Positions 1-8,204 of a stretch of 30,208 nucleotides of DNA are shown here, one piece after another. A program made the translations under genes and the position numbers. Position 1 is the first letter of the stretch. Each line of letters starts with the position of its first letter. The notes under the pieces are model-generated. The model was not told the DNA's origin. It worked only from the letters and a program-made list of their open reading frames with translations, and searched no databases. Source of the stretch: an uncultured bacterium (GTDB lineage: Bacteria > Bacillota > Clostridia > Oscillospirales > Acutalibacteraceae); assembly GCA_905215855.1 (NCBI GenBank), contig CAJMRT010000025.1, forward strand, positions 1 to 30,208. The letters run 5' to 3'.

Positions 1-98
1 AAAAACACCGTGATATTTACAGAGTAATTATGTAAAATAATCAATAGGTTAATGAAAATTAACAATAAAAATTAAAATTTTTCAGGAGGAAAAATCAA

Positions 99-1130
99 AT
101 GGCAGTTAAAGTTGCAATTAACGGATTTGGACGTATTGGACGTCTTGCTTTCAGACAGATGTTCGGTGCTGAAGGTTATGAAGTAGTAGCTATCAACGAT
201 CTTACAGATCCTGCTATGCTCGCAAACCTTCTTAAGTATGATACAGCACAGGGCGGCTACTGCGGTAAGATCGGTGAAAACCTTCACACTGTAGAAGCAG
301 GCGAAGGCTCAATCATCGTTGACGGCAAAGAGATTACAATCTACGCTAAGCCAAACGCTGCTGAGCTTCCTTGGGGCGAACTCGGTGTTGATGTAGTTCT
401 CGAGTGCACAGGTTTCTATACATCAAAGGCTAAGAGCCAGGCTCACATTGATGCCGGCGCTAAGAAGGTTGTTATTTCTGCTCCTGCAGGCAACGACCTC
501 AAGACAATCGTTTACAGCGTAAACGAAAAGACTCTTACAGCTGACGATACAATCATTTCAGCTGCTTCATGTACAACAAACTGCCTCGCTCCTATGGCTG
601 ACACACTTAACAAGTATGCAGAAATCCAGAGCGGTATCATGTCAACAATCCACGCTTACACAGGCGACCAGATGATTCTTGACGGTCCTCACAGAAAGGG
701 CGACAAGAGAAGAGCAAGAGCAGGTGCTGCTAACATCGTTCCTAATTCAACAGGTGCTGCAAAGGCTATCGGTCTTGTAATTCCTGAGCTCAACGGCAAG
801 CTCATCGGTTCTGCACAGCGTGTTCCTGTTCCAACAGGTTCAACAACAATCCTTACAGCTGTTGTTAAGGGTTCAGATGTAACAGTTGAAGGCATCAACG
901 CTGCTATGAAGGCTGCTGCTTCTGAGTCATTCGGTTACAACGAGGATCCGATCGTTTCTTCAGATGTAATCGGTATGAGATTCGGTTCACTCTTCGATGC
1001 TACACAGACAATGGTATCAAAGATTGCTGACGATCTTTATGAGGTTCAGGTTGTTTCTTGGTACGACAACGAGAACTCATACACAAGCCAGATGGTTAGA
1101 ACAATTAAGTACTTCGCTGAGCTTGGCTAA
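99..1130 (+). CDS. gap: Glyceraldehyde-3-phosphate dehydrogenase, type I
   Basis: Cytosolic glycolytic enzyme that oxidises and phosphorylates glyceraldehyde-3-phosphate to 1,3-bisphosphoglycerate with NAD. The 343-residue protein opens with the Rossmann motif INGFGRIGR (residues 7-15). It has the active-site block SCTTNCLAP with catalytic Cys158, and ends in the conserved WYDNENSYTSQMVR stretch. Length is normal for the family. The start is fixed by an AGGAGG ribosome binding site at 84-89. Codon use is strongly biased, as expected for a highly expressed gene. A strong terminator at 1154 separates it from the glycogen genes, so it is probably monocistronic. NAD rather than NADP preference is assumed from the family, not tested. 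Confidence 0.97.
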   Translation: MAVKVAINGFGRIGRLAFRQMFGAEGYEVVAINDLTDPAMLANLLKYDTAQGGYCGKIGENLHTVEAGEGSIIVDGKEITIYAKPNAAELPWGELGVDVVLECTGFYTSKAKSQAHIDAGAKKVVISAPAGNDLKTIVYSVNEKTLTADDTIISAASCTTNCLAPMADTLNKYAEIQSGIMSTIHAYTGDQMILDGPHRKGDKRRARAGAANIVPNSTGAAKAIGLVIPELNGKLIGSAQRVPVPTGSTTILTAVVKGSDVTVEGINAAMKAAASESFGYNEDPIVSSDVIGMRFGSLFDATQTMVSKIADDLYEVQVVSWYDNENSYTSQMVRTIKYFAELG

Positions 1131-1153
1131 TCTGAATTTACAGATTATTTTCT

Positions 1154-1183
1154 GGGCTGTCCTTTTTGGACAGCCCTTTTTAT
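1154..1183 (+). terminator. Intrinsic terminator of gap
   Basis: A perfect 9-bp stem, GGGCTGTCC (1154-1162) with GGACAGCCC (1168-1176), has a five-T loop and is followed by a T-rich tract. It lies 23 bases after the gap stop codon. Confidence 0.93.
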
Positions 1184-1308
1184 TTTCCTTTTCGGGACAT
1201 ATTTATCTTTATTTTTCTTTATTCGTAAAATTATGCTCTAAAATGTTACATTTAGTCGCAGTTTATAAAATATACACGAAAAATTAGTTTTAAAATTTTT
1301 GAATTTGC

Positions 1309-1337
1309 TTGAAATTGACATATAATTTTGGTATTAT
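1309..1337 (+). promoter_or_regulatory. Possible promoter of the glycogen operon
   Basis: TTGAAA (1309-1314) and TATTAT (1332-1337) are 17 bases apart, about 58 bases before the glgB-like start. The region is AT-rich and other hexamer pairs are possible, for example TTGAAT at 1299 with TATAAT at 1321, so the exact promoter is uncertain. Confidence 0.45.
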
Positions 1338-1394
1338 ATAAGTGTGAACAAATAATCAAAAAAATCAAAAGGTATTTAACAAGGAGCAATTCTT

Positions 1395-3320
1395 ATGAAT
1401 TACAGCTTTAACGAGGCAAGACCGGCACTTGAAGTTTTTCACACCGGCGATTCCGTGCATGCATACAATCTTTTGGGTGCACACCTCGTGAACTGGAACG
1501 ACAGAAACGGTTGTGTATTCCGTGTATGGGCGCCAACTGCAAAGAGCGTTTCGGTTGCAGGCGAATTTAATAATTGGGACAACGAGGCAACCTTTATGTA
1601 CGACATCGGCTACGGTGTGTGGGAGGTGTTTGTCGAAGGTGTCGAAGAGTTTTGTGCATACAAGTACTGCATTGAAAGCGAGTACGGCGACAAGCTTATG
1701 AAAGCCGACCCATATGCTTTTCATGCTCAAACCCGTCCCGGTCAGGCATCCCTTGTGTATGACATTGAAAATTATTCGTGGAATGACGGCGAATGGTTAA
1801 ACAAACGCAAAGGAAACAACATTTCATCTTCACCGATGAATATTTATGAAATACACGCAGGCTCATGGAGAAAATATCCTGACGGCAACTTTTTTAACTA
1901 TCAAAAGCTTGCCGATGAGCTTATCCCCTATCTCAAGGAGATGCACTACACCCATATTCAGCTTATGCCGATTATGGAATATCCGTATGACGGCAGTTGG
2001 GGTTTTCAGACAACAAGCTACTATGCCCCAACCTCACGCTACGGCACACCGTCCGACTTTATGACATTTGTTGACAGGCTTCACTGTGAGGGTATCGGAG
2101 TAATTCTCGACTGGGTTCCGTCAAATTTCCCCGTGGACGATTTCGGTCTTGCAAAATTTGACGGTTCTCCCCTCTATGAAAGCAATGACCCAAAAACAAG
2201 CAAGCGTGACTCATGGGGAACTTGCCTTTTCAACTACGCAAGATTCGAGGTTACAAGTTTTCTTGTTTCATGCGCAATGTTCTGGCTCGACAAATATCAT
2301 ATTGACGGCTTGAGAATCGGCGCACTCTCCTCTATGCTCTACCTTGATTACGGTAAAACCGAGGGTGAATGGGAACCGAACAAATTCGGCGGAAAAGAAA
2401 ATCTTGATGCCGTTGATTTTGTAAAAAGACTTAACACGGCTGTTCATATGTACCACCCCGATGTTATGATGTTTGCCGAGGAAAACACCTCTTGGCCAAA
2501 GCTTACTCATAAAATTGAGGATGGCGGACTTGGATTTGATTTCAAGTGGAATATGGGTTGGATGAACGATATGCTTCACTATATGTCACTCAATTCAATG
2601 TGGCGGCCGTTCAACCACGACAGCCTTACTTTCAGCTTTTATTATGCTTTTTCAGAAAAATTTCTTCTGCCGATTTCACACGATGAGGTTTCTCACGGCA
2701 AAGGTGCGCTGATAAAGCAGATGCCCGGAAAGTACGATGAACAATTTGCAGGCGTAAGAGCGTTTATAACATATATGTACGCTCATCCCGGCAAAAAACT
2801 CGTGTTTATGGGAACTGAAATCGGTCAGTTTGACGAGTGGAATTTCAATGAGGCAATTCAATGGGATTTGCTTGAATTTGAAAAGCATAAAAAGCTCAGA
2901 ACATTTTTTAAGGAGCTCAACAAATTTTATCTTGACTGCAAGCCGCTCTATGAGCTTGACGCTGTCTGGAAAGGCTTTGACTGGATTCACCATGACGACT
3001 ACACAAACAGCGTTATTGCATTCAAGCGCACCGACAAAAACGGTGATGAGATTGTTTCGGTATGCAACTTCCAGCCCATCAGGCGTGATGAATATTGCAT
3101 CGGCGTTCCGAAATTCGGTCTTTATGACGAGGTTTTTAACTCTGATGAAGAGCGTTTCGGCGGCAGCGGTGTTGTAAACGGAAAGAACATTAAAACTGAG
3201 TCAATGAAAATTCACGGCTTTGATCAGGGACTTTCACTCACTCTCCCCCCACTCAGCGTAATCTATCTGAGGTGTACAAAAGAACTTGAACCCGAAAAGG
3301 TTCAGGAGTCCGCAGAATGA
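1395..3320 (+). CDS. glgB: GlgB-like 1,4-alpha-glucan branching enzyme homologue, active site degenerate
   Basis: This 641-residue protein has the layout of a glycogen branching enzyme: an N-terminal CBM48-type domain (about 25-130), a GH13 barrel (about 150-520) and a C-terminal beta domain. Conserved blocks include DGSWGFQ and APTSRYGTP. The active site is not intact. Region II, normally DGLRVDAV, reads DGLRIGAL, so the nucleophile Asp is Gly309. In region I, normally DWVPAHFP, the conserved His is Asn244. The acid/base Glu (AEEN, Glu362) and the region IV Asp (SHDE, Asp430) remain. Family knowledge predicts little or no branching activity. A structural, regulatory or glucan-binding role is inference. 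It is the first gene of the glg operon, with AAGGAG at 1381-1386. The reading frame is intact, so it is not an ordinary decayed pseudogene. Confidence 0.9.
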   Translation: MNYSFNEARPALEVFHTGDSVHAYNLLGAHLVNWNDRNGCVFRVWAPTAKSVSVAGEFNNWDNEATFMYDIGYGVWEVFVEGVEEFCAYKYCIESEYGDKLMKADPYAFHAQTRPGQASLVYDIENYSWNDGEWLNKRKGNNISSSPMNIYEIHAGSWRKYPDGNFFNYQKLADELIPYLKEMHYTHIQLMPIMEYPYDGSWGFQTTSYYAPTSRYGTPSDFMTFVDRLHCEGIGVILDWVPSNFPVDDFGLAKFDGSPLYESNDPKTSKRDSWGTCLFNYARFEVTSFLVSCAMFWLDKYHIDGLRIGALSSMLYLDYGKTEGEWEPNKFGGKENLDAVDFVKRLNTAVHMYHPDVMMFAEENTSWPKLTHKIEDGGLGFDFKWNMGWMNDMLHYMSLNSMWRPFNHDSLTFSFYYAFSEKFLLPISHDEVSHGKGALIKQMPGKYDEQFAGVRAFITYMYAHPGKKLVFMGTEIGQFDEWNFNEAIQWDLLEFEKHKKLRTFFKELNKFYLDCKPLYELDAVWKGFDWIHHDDYTNSVIAFKRTDKNGDEIVSVCNFQPIRRDEYCIGVPKFGLYDEVFNSDEERFGGSGVVNGKNIKTESMKIHGFDQGLSLTLPPLSVIYLRCTKELEPEKVQESAE

Positions 3321-3400
3321 AATTGGTATTTTCAGTCACAAGACTGTAATTATATTTAAGCTAAAAAAGATACTAAAATAAATATCGGAGGTATTTTAAG

Positions 3401-4612
3401 ATGTTTCCAAAAAAGGAAGTAGTGGCTATGCTGCTTGCAGGCGGTCAAGGCTCTCGTCTTGGCGTGCTCACTCGAAAGCTTGCTAAGCCTGCCGTACCGT
3501 TTGGCGGCAAATATCGTATTATTGATTTCCCGTTATCCAACTGTGTAAATTCTGGCATTGACGCTGTAGGTATTCTCACACAGTACCAGCCTCTTGTTCT
3601 TAACGAATACATAGGCAACGGTCAGCCGTGGGATCTTGACAGTATGCACTCAGGTGTAAACTGCCTCAGTCCTTATCAGGCTGTTGACGGTGCAGACTGG
3701 TACTCAGGCACAGCCAATGCTATTTATCAGAATATCAACTACATTGAGCGTTATAATCCTGAATATGTGGTTATTCTTTCGGGTGACCATATCTACAAAA
3801 TGGACTACAACAAGATGCTTGACTATCACAAGGAAAAGAATGCCGCTTGTACAATTGCGGTAATTGATGTTCCGCTTGAAGAGGCATCAAGATTCGGTAT
3901 TCTCAACACAAATGAGGACGGCTCAATCTACGAGTTTGAAGAAAAACCTGCTCACCCAAAAAGCACAAATGCGTCAATGGGCATCTATATTTTCAGCTGG
4001 AAGGAGCTTAGAAAGTATCTTACTGAGGATGAACTCAAAGAGGGTTCAAGCCATGATTTCGGCAAGGATGTCCTTCCTGCCATGCTTGACGCAGGCGAGC
4101 GTATGTTTGCCTATCCTTTTGAGGGCTATTGGAAGGATGTCGGAACAATCGACAGCCTTTGGGAGGCTAATATGGATCTTCTCGATCCAAAGGTTACTCT
4201 CGACCTCAAGGATATCTACTCAAGAAACCCGATGATGCCTCCGCACTATGTTTCAAACGAGGCATCAATCCAAAATTCACTCGTTGCCGACGGATGCAAT
4301 GTTTACGGCAGCCTTGAGTTCTCAATTCTCTTTGCAGGTGTTACAATCGGTAAAAACGCAACAATCAACTCTTCAATCATTATGCCGGGTGCTGTAATTG
4401 AAGATGGCGCAGATGTTCAGTTTGCAATTATTGCAGAAAATACTGTTGTCGGCAAAAATGCAAAGGTCGGACAGAAACCCGAAGAAACGGAAAATCTTGA
4501 CGATTGGGGAATTACTGTTGTCGGTGCAAATACCGTTATCAAAGAAAACACCGTTATCAAAGCAAAAACCATGATAGACAGCGACACGGAGGTGGACGGC
4601 AATGAGAAGTAA
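3401..4612 (+). CDS. glgC: Glucose-1-phosphate adenylyltransferase, catalytic subunit
   Basis: Makes ADP-glucose and pyrophosphate from ATP and glucose-1-phosphate, the committed step of bacterial glycogen synthesis. The 403-residue protein has the nucleotide-binding signature LLAGGQGSRL (residues 11-20), the metal-site region SGDHIYKMDY, the sugar-phosphate region EEKP, and a C-terminal left-handed beta-helix of hexapeptide repeats (about 290-400). All catalytic motifs look intact. It has a CGGAGGT binding site at 3387-3393. Its end overlaps glgD by 11 bases, and together with glgD it should form the heteromeric enzyme seen in Firmicutes. Confidence 0.95.
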   Translation: MFPKKEVVAMLLAGGQGSRLGVLTRKLAKPAVPFGGKYRIIDFPLSNCVNSGIDAVGILTQYQPLVLNEYIGNGQPWDLDSMHSGVNCLSPYQAVDGADWYSGTANAIYQNINYIERYNPEYVVILSGDHIYKMDYNKMLDYHKEKNAACTIAVIDVPLEEASRFGILNTNEDGSIYEFEEKPAHPKSTNASMGIYIFSWKELRKYLTEDELKEGSSHDFGKDVLPAMLDAGERMFAYPFEGYWKDVGTIDSLWEANMDLLDPKVTLDLKDIYSRNPMMPPHYVSNEASIQNSLVADGCNVYGSLEFSILFAGVTIGKNATINSSIIMPGAVIEDGADVQFAIIAENTVVGKNAKVGQKPEETENLDDWGITVVGANTVIKENTVIKAKTMIDSDTEVDGNEK

Positions 4613-5714
4613 CAATGTACTCGGTTTCATCTTTGCGGCAACACTTGACGACAAAATCCCTGAGCTTGCATCTTCAAGAACAACTGCAAGCATTCCGATC
4701 GGCGGTAAATACAGAATTATCGACTTTGACCTTTCAAATATGTCAAACTCAGGTATCAGCAATGTAGGCATAGTTGCAAAAAGCAACTTTCAGTCACTTA
4801 TGGATCATGTGGGTTCGGGCAGTGCATATGACCTTTCAAAGAGAAGGAGCAATCTTTCGATTCTCCCACCATATGACGGCAAGGCTTTTTCAAGCTTTGT
4901 TGAAACAATCTACAATATGCACGGCTACATTGAGCATTGCCGTGAGGAGTATGTGCTTATTTCACAGGGCAATGTAATTACTAACATTGATTACACAGAT
5001 GTTTTTGACTTCCACTCAAAGAAGAAGGCAGACATTACACTTATATATAAGAATCATGCAATTCCGCAGGGCTATGACAGACCGATTACCCTTGATGTAG
5101 ATAATGACGGCAAGGTAAGTCAGATTTTTGTAAAGCCCGGTGTTGTTGACAAAGAGGCATTCAACCACGCATACGGCTCTATTCTCATCAAGAAGGACCT
5201 TCTTATGAGTGAAATCAGAAATGCCATCAGCGTTAATCAGCTTGATGTAAAGCGACTTCTTCAGAGCAGTCTGGGCAAATACAGTATTTATGCTTATGAA
5301 AATAAGGGTTACTGTGCGGCAATCAGCTCAATCAACGATTACTTTGAGTTCAATATGGATCTTATGAAAAAAGAAGTAAGGGATGAGCTTTTTAATCCGC
5401 AAAGACCTATCTATACAAAGGTAAGAGATGACGCTCCGTCACGCTACGGACTTACAAGCAATGTGAAAAATTCAATCATTGCACAGGGTTGTGTTATCAA
5501 CGGTGAGGTTGAGAACTGCGTTATTTCAAAGGGTGTTTATGTCGGCGAAGGCGCAAAGCTTTCTAACTGTATTGTAATGCAGGACACAAAAATAGGTTGC
5601 AATACCAACCTTAACTATGTTATCATAGATAAGGATGTTACCATCAAGGACGGTCGTTCACTTATGGGATATGATTCGTACCCCATTTATATTGCTAAAA
5701 AATCCGTTGTATAA
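4602..5714 (+). CDS. glgD: ADP-glucose pyrophosphorylase regulatory subunit GlgD
   Basis: This 370-residue GlgC paralogue lacks the catalytic signatures. The N-terminal GGxGxRL loop is replaced by FAATLDDKIPEL, and the SGDH motif by SQGN. It retains the GGKYRIIDF core and the C-terminal beta-helix. This is the usual state of GlgD, which in Bacillus-type systems modulates the catalytic subunit in a heterotetramer. The gene starts inside the glgC coding region (11-base overlap), with GGAGGTGG just upstream, so translation is probably coupled and the two subunits made in balance. glgA follows 30 bases downstream. Confidence 0.93.
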   Translation: MRSNNVLGFIFAATLDDKIPELASSRTTASIPIGGKYRIIDFDLSNMSNSGISNVGIVAKSNFQSLMDHVGSGSAYDLSKRRSNLSILPPYDGKAFSSFVETIYNMHGYIEHCREEYVLISQGNVITNIDYTDVFDFHSKKKADITLIYKNHAIPQGYDRPITLDVDNDGKVSQIFVKPGVVDKEAFNHAYGSILIKKDLLMSEIRNAISVNQLDVKRLLQSSLGKYSIYAYENKGYCAAISSINDYFEFNMDLMKKEVRDELFNPQRPIYTKVRDDAPSRYGLTSNVKNSIIAQGCVINGEVENCVISKGVYVGEGAKLSNCIVMQDTKIGCNTNLNYVIIDKDVTIKDGRSLMGYDSYPIYIAKKSVV

Positions 5715-5744
5715 AGTTTGTTTAAACAAGGAGGTAATCTTACA

Positions 5745-7172
5745 ATGAGAATTTTATACTGTGCTTCAGAGGCTAATCCGTTTTGCGGAAGCGGCGGACT
5801 TGCCGATGTAGCGGGAAGTCTTCCCCATACACTTTGCAGAAAAGGTCAGGATTGCAGAATTGTTGTTCCGCTTTACGGCACAATTCCGCAGGAACTTAAA
5901 AACTCCATGAACTTCATCACAAACTTTACCGTGCCGGTTGCATGGCGTCATCAGTATTGCGGTTTGTTCTGGGCAAGATGGAATGACTGTACATACTATT
6001 TTATTGATAACGAATATTATTTCAAGAGAGGCACTCTCTACGGTCATTATGACGACGCTGAAAGATTCGCTTTCTTCTCCCGTGCAATTCTTGAAATGCT
6101 TCCTTACATTGATTTCCATCCCGACATCATTCATTGTAATGACTGGCAGACGGCTCTTGTTCCTGTTTACTACTATCTGTTCTATTCACACAGACCATGG
6201 TACTATAACATTAAGAGTCTGTTCACTATTCACAACATCCAGTATCAGGGTGAATACGGCTGGGAAGTAAACACAGAGTGCGTCGGCATTCCTACATCAG
6301 AAACAAAGATTCTTGAAATGAACGGCAAACTCAATATGATGAAGGGTGCTATCGAAACAGCTACCCGTGTTTCAACGGTTTCTCCAAGCTATGCGGCTGA
6401 AATTAGAGACCCGTGGTTCAGTTGGGGACTTCATGACGAACTCAATCTTCGTCATTACAAGCTTTGCGGTATCAAGAACGGTATTGACACAGAAAGCTAC
6501 AATCCCGAAACAGACTATCAGCTTTATCGCAACTATTCAAAGGACGATATGAGCGGCAAGGGCGAATGTAAGCGTGCTTTGCAGGAGCGCTTGTGTCTTG
6601 AACAGCGCTGGGATGTTCCGCTGGTCGGTATGGTAACAAGACTTGTTGCGCACAAGGGACTTGACCTTGTAAGAATGGGCCTTGAGGAGCTTATGAACAC
6701 AGAAAATATGCAGTTTGTAATTCTCGGTTCAGGCGACAAGGAGTACGAAGACTACTTCAACTATATGCAGGCTAAATATCCGGGCAGACTTTGCTTCTGT
6801 CACGGCTTTGTTCCCGAACTTGCAAGAAAGATTTACTCGGGTGCAGATATTTTCCTTATGCCGTCTGCTCAGGAGCCTTGCGGTCTTGCACAGATGATTG
6901 CACTCCGTTACGGCACAATTCCTGTTGTTCGTGAGGTTGGCGGTCTTAAAGACTCCGTATTCGACAGTGCCGACAACTACGGTAACGGCTTTACATTCAA
7001 AAACTATGAATGTGCAGATATGCAGCTTGCCGTAAGAAGAGCATTGTGGGGCATTCAGGACGACCAGGGCTGGCATCAGCTTATGTGGCGTGCTATGATG
7101 AGCGACAACAGTTGGGAGCGTTCGGCTCAGGACTACATCAATCTCTACAACGATACCCTCAAGTGGGCTTAA
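5745..7172 (+). CDS. glgA: Glycogen synthase, ADP-glucose type (GT5)
   Basis: Extends alpha-1,4-glucan by transfer of glucose from ADP-glucose. The 475-residue protein has the GT5 features HCNDWQTALVP, FTIHNIQYQG and, near the C terminus, the retaining GT-B block SAQEPCGLAQM followed by VGGLKDSV. The N-terminal KxGGL motif reads GSGGL (residues 15-19), so the Lys15 known from E. coli GlgA is Gly15. I chose the ATG at 5745 because AGGAGG lies at 5729-5734; the frame is also open from an upstream TTG at 5718, which has no ribosome binding site. It is the last gene of the operon and is followed by a terminator. Confidence 0.94.
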   Translation: MRILYCASEANPFCGSGGLADVAGSLPHTLCRKGQDCRIVVPLYGTIPQELKNSMNFITNFTVPVAWRHQYCGLFWARWNDCTYYFIDNEYYFKRGTLYGHYDDAERFAFFSRAILEMLPYIDFHPDIIHCNDWQTALVPVYYYLFYSHRPWYYNIKSLFTIHNIQYQGEYGWEVNTECVGIPTSETKILEMNGKLNMMKGAIETATRVSTVSPSYAAEIRDPWFSWGLHDELNLRHYKLCGIKNGIDTESYNPETDYQLYRNYSKDDMSGKGECKRALQERLCLEQRWDVPLVGMVTRLVAHKGLDLVRMGLEELMNTENMQFVILGSGDKEYEDYFNYMQAKYPGRLCFCHGFVPELARKIYSGADIFLMPSAQEPCGLAQMIALRYGTIPVVREVGGLKDSVFDSADNYGNGFTFKNYECADMQLAVRRALWGIQDDQGWHQLMWRAMMSDNSWERSAQDYINLYNDTLKWA

Positions 7173-7203
7173 TCGTGCAGTCAAATCTTATAACAAAAAA
7201 TTC

Positions 7204-7246
7204 AGTCGGAAAGCAGATTTCAAATTTGCTTTCCGACTTTTATTTT
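7204..7246 (+). terminator. Terminator of the glycogen operon
   Basis: A 12-bp stem, AGTCGGAAAGCA (7204-7215) with TGCTTTCCGACT (7227-7238), is followed by a T-rich run. It lies 32 bases after the glgA stop codon. Confidence 0.9.
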
Positions 7247-7264
7247 ATTTGAAATAGCAATCTC

Positions 7265-7290
7265 GTAGGGGCGGATATTATCCGCCAGCC
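7265..7290. repeat. GC-rich intergenic palindrome, copy 1
   Basis: GTAGG precedes the palindrome GGCGGAT-att-ATCCGCC (7270-7286). It belongs to the same short dispersed family as the copies near 10766, 18902, 19056, 19218, 24517 and 24600. It sits between the glgA terminator and the folT terminator. Confidence 0.75.
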
Positions 7291-7302
7291 TTCGCTACAC
7301 AA

Positions 7303-7350
7303 ACAAAAAAGGTTGGAAACTACTGCGGGGAGCAGTCGATTTCCAACCTT
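7303..7350 (-). terminator. Terminator of folT
   Basis: On the minus strand an 11-bp stem, AAGGTTGGAAA with TTTCCAACCTT, encloses an inner ACTGC/GCAGT hairpin and is followed by a T run (complement of the A run at 7305-7310). It lies about 22 bases after the folT stop codon. Confidence 0.88.
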
Positions 7351-7372
7351 AAAATTTTGCATTAGTTTTTCA

Positions 7373-7945
7373 TCAGGTTCGCTTTATTGCGTGCGGAACA
7401 CGAATTTTGCTTGCGAGCTTACCGAGGGCAAACACAAGGATAATCTCGGGAATGCACTTAACGGCAACACTGATGAATCTTGCTGTAAGATAAACTGTGT
7501 ACGGTGTTGAACCGCCGCCGTAGAGTGTGTAAAGCCAAAAAGCCGTAAGGAATGTTTCAACGCAGAGCATATTTGTAAACCATGCAAGAACAACTCTGAG
7601 CGGAGTTACATTGTTCTTATAAAGAAACATACCGTAGATAAAACCAGTAATAAAACCGTTGATTGTAAAGCCGGGAAAATATGCGCCTGTCGGTGCAATG
7701 ATAAATGAAAGAATATCTCCCAAAGCACCGACAATTGCGGCAGGAATCGGTCCGAACATTACGCCTGTTACGGCTATGGGAAGGAACGCTGCGCTGAGCT
7801 TTACATTGTTTCCGAAAAACGGAAGTGTGCTGTTTGCGAAAAATCCGAGAACGATGCGGAGTGCAAGCAGCATTGCAATTGCCGCAAGAGCGTAGATACT
7901 CTTCATTTCAAGCAAAGAGCTTTGAATTTTTTTGAGTTGTGACAT
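7373..7945 (-). CDS. folT: Folate ECF transporter S component FolT
   Basis: Substrate-binding membrane subunit of an energy-coupling factor transporter, predicted to bind folates. The 190-residue protein is almost all hydrophobic, with about six membrane segments. It carries the folate-family pattern KLSAAFLPIAVTGVMFGP followed by GALGDILSF and PTGAYFPGFT. The ATG at 7945 is chosen because AGGAGG lies at 7954-7959; the longer open frame upstream is riboswitch leader. A THF riboswitch in the leader supports the substrate assignment independently. The shared EcfA, EcfA' and EcfT subunits are not in the window. By family knowledge, group II S components share one such module. Confidence 0.92.
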   Translation of the reverse strand: MSQLKKIQSSLLEMKSIYALAAIAMLLALRIVLGFFANSTLPFFGNNVKLSAAFLPIAVTGVMFGPIPAAIVGALGDILSFIIAPTGAYFPGFTINGFITGFIYGMFLYKNNVTPLRVVLAWFTNMLCVETFLTAFWLYTLYGGGSTPYTVYLTARFISVAVKCIPEIILVFALGKLASKIRVPHAIKRT

Positions 7946-7984
7946 ATTTTTTACCTCCTGAATCTCTGTTGTTGCTTCAGGAAG

Positions 7985-8012
7985 AAAAAAGCGGACAGAT
8001 TGCTCTGCCCGC
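7985..8012 (-). terminator. Riboswitch-controlled terminator before folT
   Basis: On the minus strand a 9-bp stem, GCGGGCAGA with TCTGTCCGC (one G-U pair), has a GCAA tetraloop and is followed directly by TTTTTT. It lies between the THF aptamer and the folT start, as expected for ligand-induced termination. Confidence 0.9.
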
Positions 8013-8035
8013 TGAATTATATGTCCCAAAGTAAC

Positions 8036-8130
8036 AGCGGGATGCGAAATCTGTACCGCAGGATAAACCTTTCGTTCTTGCGGCAACTCCCCGTCCGCAA
8101 AACACTTCACGCACAAATTTCTACTCTGTG
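8036..8130 (-). ncRNA. Tetrahydrofolate (THF) riboswitch aptamer
   Basis: Read on the minus strand, the leader matches the class I THF aptamer. It has AGAGTAG at the 5' side, GTGCGTGAAGTG, a central GGGGAGTTGCCGC arm, GAACGAAAGG, and the 3' strand ATTTCGCATCCCGCT. It begins about 22 bases after the predicted transcription start and is followed by an intrinsic terminator. Recognition was by eye against the known consensus; a covariance-model search would settle it. Confidence 0.88.
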
Positions 8131-8156
8131 ATAGATGTCGTTTGACACCGTATGCT

Positions 8157-8185
8157 ATTATACGCCTGAATTTGCAGTTTGTCAA
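8157..8185 (-). promoter_or_regulatory. Promoter of folT
   Basis: On the minus strand there is a perfect TTGACA (8185-8180), a 17-base spacer and a perfect TATAAT (8162-8157). It lies just upstream of the THF aptamer and just after the ribU stop codon. Confidence 0.9.
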
Positions 8186-8204
8186 CCAATAATTACTTTT
8201 CGGT

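Noticed and set aside
997..1287. Open frame over the end of gap and its terminator
   Set aside because: It overlaps gap in another frame, runs through the terminator and has no ribosome binding site.
3333..3346. Small hairpin CAGTC-acaa-GACTG between glgB-like and glgC
   Set aside because: It is only 5 bp with no T run, too weak to call a terminator or regulatory site.
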